A stretch of DNA of 40,509 nt from Gammaproteobacteria bacterium. Its GTDB lineage: Bacteria > Pseudomonadota > Gammaproteobacteria > Diplorickettsiales > Diplorickettsiaceae. Numbering within the stretch: position 1 is the first letter of the stretch; each line of letters opens with the position of its first letter. The translations under genes were made by a program, and so were the position numbers. Below, piece by piece: positions 36,637 to 40,509 of this stretch. Under the pieces are notes generated by a model, which did not search any database, was not told the DNA's origin, and saw only the letters and a program-made list of their open reading frames with translations. Location of the stretch: assembly GCA_005877695.1 (NCBI GenBank), contig VBOA01000012.1, positions 1-40,509 on the forward strand, read 5' to 3'.

Positions 36637-36694
36637 CTTTTTCGTATTTGAATTTTTTCTGTATTGCTGGTGAATTCACAATCCTGGAGTACCC
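36637..36694. repeat. Dispersed repeat, copy D, tandem to copy C
   Basis: TTCGTATTTGAATTTTTT, then CTG-ATTGCTGGTGAATTCAC and AATCCTGGAGTACC, parallel the first 58 bases of copy C with about one mismatch in six. It lies 25 bases beyond copy C in the same orientation, so the two form a tandem pair between radC and the EVE-domain gene. Confidence 0.6.
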
Positions 36695-36738
36695 ATTAGT
36701 ATATTAAATAGGGATGAATTTAAATAGTGGCTGGATGC

Positions 36739-37209
36739 TTAAGTTGAGTGATTATGTTCTAGAGCCATAATATGTTGCCATTCGTAGGATGTGAGTGGCA
36801 TAACTGATAGTCGATTTCCTTTTTGTAATAAACGCATCCCTTTTAGGGAAGTTTGGCTTTTTAATTCTTCTAAAGAAATAATCGATTTAAAAATTCTTAA
36901 TAATTGTACATCAACACTAACCCAACGTGGCTTATTGATTGTGCTTTTAGGATCATAATGATGATCCTGAACATCTAAGGCCGTTTTATCTGGATAAGCG
37001 TTGTTAGCTATTTTAATGATGCCAACGATACCCGGTAGGGGGCAACTTGAATGGTAGAAAAAAGCCAAGTCTCCTTTTTTCATTGCCTGTAAAAAATTTC
37101 TTGCTTGGTAATTGCGTACACCATCCCAAGGTTCTATTTGCCGTGGACGCTTGGCTAGATCCTGTATGCTGAAACAAGTGGGTTCAGATTTCATTAGCCA
37201 ATAATTCAC
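36739..37209 (-). CDS. EVE domain-containing protein
   Basis: This 156-residue single-domain protein is of the EVE family (PUA-like fold, thymocyte nuclear protein 1 type). The signature is MNYWLMKSEP at the start and WDGVRNYQARN near residues 28-38. MKKGDLAFFYHSS and GIVGIIKIA follow, and KPRWVSVDVQLLR lies later. EVE domains are thought to bind modified bases in DNA or RNA. Translation starts at GTG 37209, decided by a strong GGAGG seven bases upstream. It lies 58 bases after proS on the same strand and may share its transcript. Confidence 0.9.
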   Translation of the reverse strand: MNYWLMKSEPTCFSIQDLAKRPRQIEPWDGVRNYQARNFLQAMKKGDLAFFYHSSCPLPGIVGIIKIANNAYPDKTALDVQDHHYDPKSTINKPRWVSVDVQLLRIFKSIISLEELKSQTSLKGMRLLQKGNRLSVMPLTSYEWQHIMALEHNHST

Positions 37210-37267
37210 TTTTTTCCTCCGTTTTAATTAAATAAAAAAACTATTGAGATTTAACCTTACTGACTAT

Positions 37268-38989
37268 TTAAGAAACAGTTTTTATAGAGGTTAATTTTTG
37301 TTGCAAAAAATTTAATAAATCATGAACCGGCAGCATTTGTTCATTGTTTTCAGTACGTGCTTTATAAGCGATGACTTGCTCTGATAAGGTTTTATCACTA
37401 ATCACTAAACGATGCGGAATGCCAATGAGATCATTATCAGCAAACAATAAACCGGGACGTTCCATGCGATCATCTAACAAAACCTCGATGCCCGCCTCAC
37501 TAAGTTGTTGGTAAAGTGCATCGGCGGCTTGTTTAACTGCCTCAGACCGATGGTAGGCAATCGGTACAATGACAACTTGAAACGGAGCCATGGCCTCTGG
37601 CCAAATAATACCTTTCTCATCATGATTTTGTTCAATGGCTGCACCAACAATCCGTGATACACCAATACCATAGCAACCCATCTCCATGGGCAGCAAACTT
37701 CCATCTTCGCTGGTAATATTGGCATCCATCGTTTGAGAATATTTATTACCTAATTGAAAGATATGGCCAACTTCAATACCTCGTTCCATTTTTAGATGAC
37801 CTTTGCCATCCGGACTCGGGTCACCGACTTGTACTTGACGTAAATCTGCTACTGGAGGAAGTGGACAATCCCTTTCCCAATTAACATTGATATAATGAAA
37901 TCCTTCCTCATTAGCACCGCAGACAAAATCCGCTAACACAGCGGCGGATCGATCGACAATTAAAAGGATTGATAAACCGATGGGACCTAAATATCCGATG
38001 GGAATTCCGGTTAAAGCTAAGATATCTTTTTCTTCAGCAAAGCTTAAAGGTTGAGCGATCTCCGGTATTTTGGCAAGTTTAACTGGATTTAATTCGTGAT
38101 CGCCGCGAAGGATAAGACCGATTAAAGGATGTTTTGTTCCTTTTACCATTAATAACTTGATACACTGTTGCGGATTTGTGTTTAAAAACTCACAAACGGC
38201 TGCAATTGTTTTTGTCCCGGGCGTTTTTTCTTTTTTGAGTAGTTGAGTAGGAGCAGGGCGTTCATTAATAACTAAACTTTCGGCAAGCTCGGCGTTTGCA
38301 GCATAATCACTGCTATCACTATAAAAAATTTGATCTTCACCGGTTTGTGCCAACACTTGAAACTCCTGGGATTGGCTGCCGCCGATGTTACCGGTATCCG
38401 CTAAGACGGCACGAAATTTTAATCCTAGACGCGTGAAAATTCGACAATAACTATCATGCATAATCTGATAAGTTTCCGCCAATGAAGTTTTATCGCGATG
38501 AAACGAATAAGCATCTTTCATAATAAATTCGCGAGCGCGCATGACACCAAATCGGGGACGAATTTCATCGCGGAACTTAGTTTGTATTTGATAAAAAATG
38601 AGCGGTAGTTGTTTGTAACTACGAACTTCGTGACATACTAAAGAAGTGATGACTTCTTCATGGGTTGGACCAAAACAAAACCAACGTTGATGTCTATCAG
38701 TAATCCGAAGTAGTTCTGGTCCATAAGCCTCCCAACGTTCCGATTCTTGCCAAAGCTCTGCGGGTTGCAGATTAGGCATCAGCACTTCCTGGCCATTGAT
38801 ACGATTCATCTCTTCACGCACAATGGTTTCAACGTTGCGTAACACACGCAAACCTAAAGGCAGCCAGGAATAAATGCCTGAAGCCAATTTACGGATCATA
38901 CCGGCACGTAACATCAACTGATGGCTTTTAACCTCGGCATCAGCGGGCGCTTCTTTGAGTGTGGGTATATAAAGATGACTGCTGCGCAT
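37268..38989 (-). CDS. proS: Proline--tRNA ligase
   Basis: ProRS charges tRNA-Pro. The 573-residue length and the insertion between motifs 2 and 3 (about 225-405) mark the bacterial type with an editing (INS) domain. Visible elements are [19 protein letters not shown] at the start, [12 protein letters not shown] and [19 protein letters not shown] for motif 2. [16 protein letters not shown] is motif 3, and a C-terminal anticodon-binding domain ([19 protein letters not shown]) follows. AAGG stands nine bases before the ATG. Confidence 0.96.
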   Translation of the reverse strand: MRSSHLYIPTLKEAPADAEVKSHQLMLRAGMIRKLASGIYSWLPLGLRVLRNVETIVREEMNRINGQEVLMPNLQPAELWQESERWEAYGPELLRITDRHQRWFCFGPTHEEVITSLVCHEVRSYKQLPLIFYQIQTKFRDEIRPRFGVMRAREFIMKDAYSFHRDKTSLAETYQIMHDSYCRIFTRLGLKFRAVLADTGNIGGSQSQEFQVLAQTGEDQIFYSDSSDYAANAELAESLVINERPAPTQLLKKEKTPGTKTIAAVCEFLNTNPQQCIKLLMVKGTKHPLIGLILRGDHELNPVKLAKIPEIAQPLSFAEEKDILALTGIPIGYLGPIGLSILLIVDRSAAVLADFVCGANEEGFHYINVNWERDCPLPPVADLRQVQVGDPSPDGKGHLKMERGIEVGHIFQLGNKYSQTMDANITSEDGSLLPMEMGCYGIGVSRIVGAAIEQNHDEKGIIWPEAMAPFQVVIVPIAYHRSEAVKQAADALYQQLSEAGIEVLLDDRMERPGLLFADNDLIGIPHRLVISDKTLSEQVIAYKARTENNEQMLPVHDLLNFLQQKLTSIKTVS

Positions 38990-39192
38990 AATATCTAGCC
39001 TTTATTGAAACATACTAAACGCTAAAGCTTACACGAGAATAGTATGACTGCAAAATTAGCGTCTCGTTTTTATTTTGGTAAAATACGTTTTATCCATGAA
39101 TCATTACCTATGATTGAGGCTTTTTAACTATTTACACTTATTTTTTGTTATACTAATGTTAATAAATATATTAAATAGAGAGGTAGATTGGT

Positions 39193-39715
39193 ATGTTTGA
39201 AAATAACCTCGAAATCGAAAACTCATTACATTATATGAGAGTTTTGAAAGTCGCGAAGCAAAAAAAATCTTAGAAATAATCACTGATTTAGGAAAAATAA
39301 GTCAATCTGAGGGTTTTTCCTTAAATGCGAGATCTCAAGAATTAATAGAAAAGATTGGCGCAATGCAGCGGAACTTGAACAGTTAATCAATGATGGAGAA
39401 CTCAATAGCCAATCTGAAAAAGAAGTTTTTCAGGCGCTTCAAAGTAATTTACAAGAATTACAACTTGAATTAAAGCAGTTACCTTATTCTGACTATCCAA
39501 TTATTAATAATCTATGTAAAGTAATTAATACCTTACTCGAAAAATTAGCTGATTTTTTGCTAAATGGGCCAATTGTTGCTAAAGGTGTCTATATTCCCGT
39601 TCCTGATGCGAAGCCACATCATTTTGATTTCTTTCATTCTTCTCGATCCTTAAATACTTCAGTAGAAGATTTATCAGAGAAATTAAGTCCTTTTTTTACA
39701 AGCCCTTCAAAATAA
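39193..39715 (+). pseudogene. Decayed helical orphan gene with two single-base deletions
   Basis: ATG 39193, with GAGAGG about ten bases upstream, reads MFENNLEIENSLHY and then loses frame near 39233. The next frame reads YESFESREAKKILEIITDLG onward to near 39360. A missing base in GGCGCAATGC shifts to a third frame reading NAAELEQLINDGELNSQSEK, and this continues to TAA at 39713-39715. Restoring one base at each place gives about 175 residues, largely helical and Glu/Leu-rich with coiled-coil character, ending FFTSPSK. Both shifts are in the same direction, consistent with two deletions. No family is recognised. A terminator-like hairpin follows. Confidence 0.6.
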
Positions 39716-39723
39716 ACAAAAGA

Positions 39724-39745
39724 AAAGCAGGGATGCTTTATTTTT
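39724..39745 (+). terminator. Intrinsic terminator after the decayed orphan gene
   Basis: AAAGCA, loop GGGA, TGCTTT, followed by ATTTTT, lies nine bases after the stop at 39715. The stem is only 6 bp. Its place after a broken gene suggests the gene was once a complete transcription unit. Confidence 0.5.
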
Positions 39746-39902
39746 GCTGGATTCAAGTTTCTCAAACTTATACTCTGGCCAAAGTCTACACACTAGATTA
39801 AAATGCCCTTTAATGTCACAGTGCCTAAAAGATAATCTCGTATTTTTTACGCCTGTCTATTGAATTAATACAATACCCATTGTGCAAAAATGTGAGGACC
39901 CT

Positions 39903-40247
39903 ATGCCTATTTATGAATATCAATGTAAGGTCTGCGGCCATACTTTTGATACCTTACAGAGCTTTAGTGAAGCGTCTTTGACGGACTGTCCGGTATGTAA
40001 GGAACCTGCTTTAAAAAAATTGGTTTCACAGGCAGCTTTTCATTTAAAGGGTAGTGGTTGGTATGTGACGGATTTTAAAAACCCGCCGGCTAAAAAAGCT
40101 GACACTGATAAAAGCAAAATAGAAGACACGAATAAATCGGTCGATGCGAATAAAGACACGAGTAAACCTACGGAGACGAAAAGCAAAGAAGCGACTGCCG
40201 AAAAACCCCTGGATAAAACCAGCAAAATCGAAAAATCGGATAAATAA
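39903..40247 (+). CDS. FmdB family zinc-ribbon protein
   Basis: This 114-residue protein starts MPIYEYQCKVCGHTFDTLQ and carries a zinc ribbon with Cys8, Cys11, Cys29 and Cys32 (CPVCKE). It continues with LKKLVSQAAFHLKGSGWYVTDF as in the FmdB regulatory family. The rest (about 62-114) is a low-complexity Lys/Thr/Asp/Glu tail, probably disordered. ATG 39903 is chosen because it has GAGG five bases upstream and gives the invariant MPIYEY start. It is followed after 21 bases by aspS. This gene pair is common in gammaproteobacteria. Confidence 0.9.
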   Translation: MPIYEYQCKVCGHTFDTLQSFSEASLTDCPVCKEPALKKLVSQAAFHLKGSGWYVTDFKNPPAKKADTDKSKIEDTNKSVDANKDTSKPTETKSKEATAEKPLDKTSKIEKSDK

Positions 40248-40268
40248 TCCTCTTAAATTAAAATTATT

Positions 40269-40509
40269 ATGCAAAGAACACATTATTGTCAGCAAGTGAA
40301 TCAAAGCTTAGTCAATGAAACCGTCAGCGTTTGTGGTTGGGTGCATCATCGCCGTGATCATGGGGGTATTATTTTTATCGATCTACGTGATCGCAGTGGC
40401 CTTCTGCAAGTGGTGTTTAACCCGACTTCGCCTGAGTTGTTTAAACAAGCTGAAACCTTGCGTAATGAATATGTGGTGCAAGTTAGCGGAAAAGTCTGTA
40501 TACGTCCGA
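40269..40509 (+). CDS. aspS: Aspartate--tRNA ligase, N-terminal part, cut by the window edge
   Basis: From ATG 40269 the frame reads [20 protein letters not shown], then [32 protein letters not shown], and [19 protein letters not shown]. It aligns with the N-terminal OB-fold anticodon-binding domain of AspRS (E. coli [23 protein letters not shown]). Only 80 codons are inside the window. The ribosome binding site is weak; coupling to the upstream FmdB-type gene is likely. Confidence 0.92.
   Translation, partial: MQRTHYCQQVNQSLVNETVSVCGWVHHRRDHGGIIFIDLRDRSGLLQVVFNPTSPELFKQAETLRNEYVVQVSGKVCIRP

Noticed and set aside
11595..39715. Frameshifts as general sequencing error
   Set aside because: About 30 kb of conserved genes with many long T and A tracts show no frameshift; lesions are confined to orphan loci. 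Error at single tracts remains possible and is noted there.
1..40509. CRISPR arrays, tRNA genes, insertion sequences with transposases, prophage genes
   Set aside because: I looked for regularly spaced repeats, cloverleaf-type sequences, transposase motifs and phage structural genes and saw none that I could support.

Overview
The window is about 40.5 kb of AT-rich chromosome. It probably comes from a gammaproteobacterium of the Legionellales, in the Coxiella / Rickettsiella / Diplorickettsia neighbourhood, living inside eukaryotic cells. That placement is inference. It rests on the gammaproteobacterial character of the housekeeping proteins (DdlA, DolP, RF2, L28, L33, ProS, AspS), the low GC, and the mixture of conserved operons with very AT-rich orphan genes that carry eukaryote-directed domains. 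No species name can be read from the sequence alone.

Layout. Positions 1-33 are the 3' end of a 5S rRNA followed by a bidirectional terminator. Positions 81-12800 form an accessory block. It holds a 2252-residue multidomain protein (NB-ARC/STAND ATPase plus RTX-like glycine/aspartate motifs), a small orphan, D-alanine-D-alanine ligase (the only obvious housekeeping gene here), a Ulp1/C48-like cysteine protease candidate, an exported gamma-glutamylcyclotransferase-like protein, a two-helix membrane protein, and a carbon-nitrogen-hydrolase-like gene interrupted by two mutually compensating frameshifts in T tracts.

Positions 12886-30451 carry the complete set of 14 respiratory complex I genes, nuoA to nuoN, in canonical order. 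The operon is split. Between nuoI and nuoJ lies about 3.1 kb holding a decayed opposite-strand gene, which I reassemble from at least five reading-frame lesions into one ancestral product of about 880 residues, plus about 400 bp without a gene. A long imperfect hairpin separates nuoF from nuoG, and a dispersed repeat supplies the last codons and stop of nuoL.

Positions 30466-40509 are mostly housekeeping: the two-BON-domain lipoprotein dolP, a three-histidine-box fatty acid desaturase, prfB with its programmed +1 frameshift, lysS, then on the minus strand rpmB-rpmG, radC, an EVE-domain protein and proS. A decayed orphan coding region follows, then an FmdB-type zinc-ribbon gene and the start of aspS, cut by the window edge.

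How the parts fit. All nuo genes, tRNA synthetases and ribosomal protein genes are intact, whereas three orphan loci (11595-12794, 21523-24148, 39193-39715) carry frameshifts, mostly in homopolymers. This suggests accessory genes drifting under weak selection beside a conserved core. Tandem TTAA-type half-sites, some with the 11-bp period of the Legionella/Coxiella PmrA box, precede several of the orphan genes. That is compatible with effector-type regulation but unproven.
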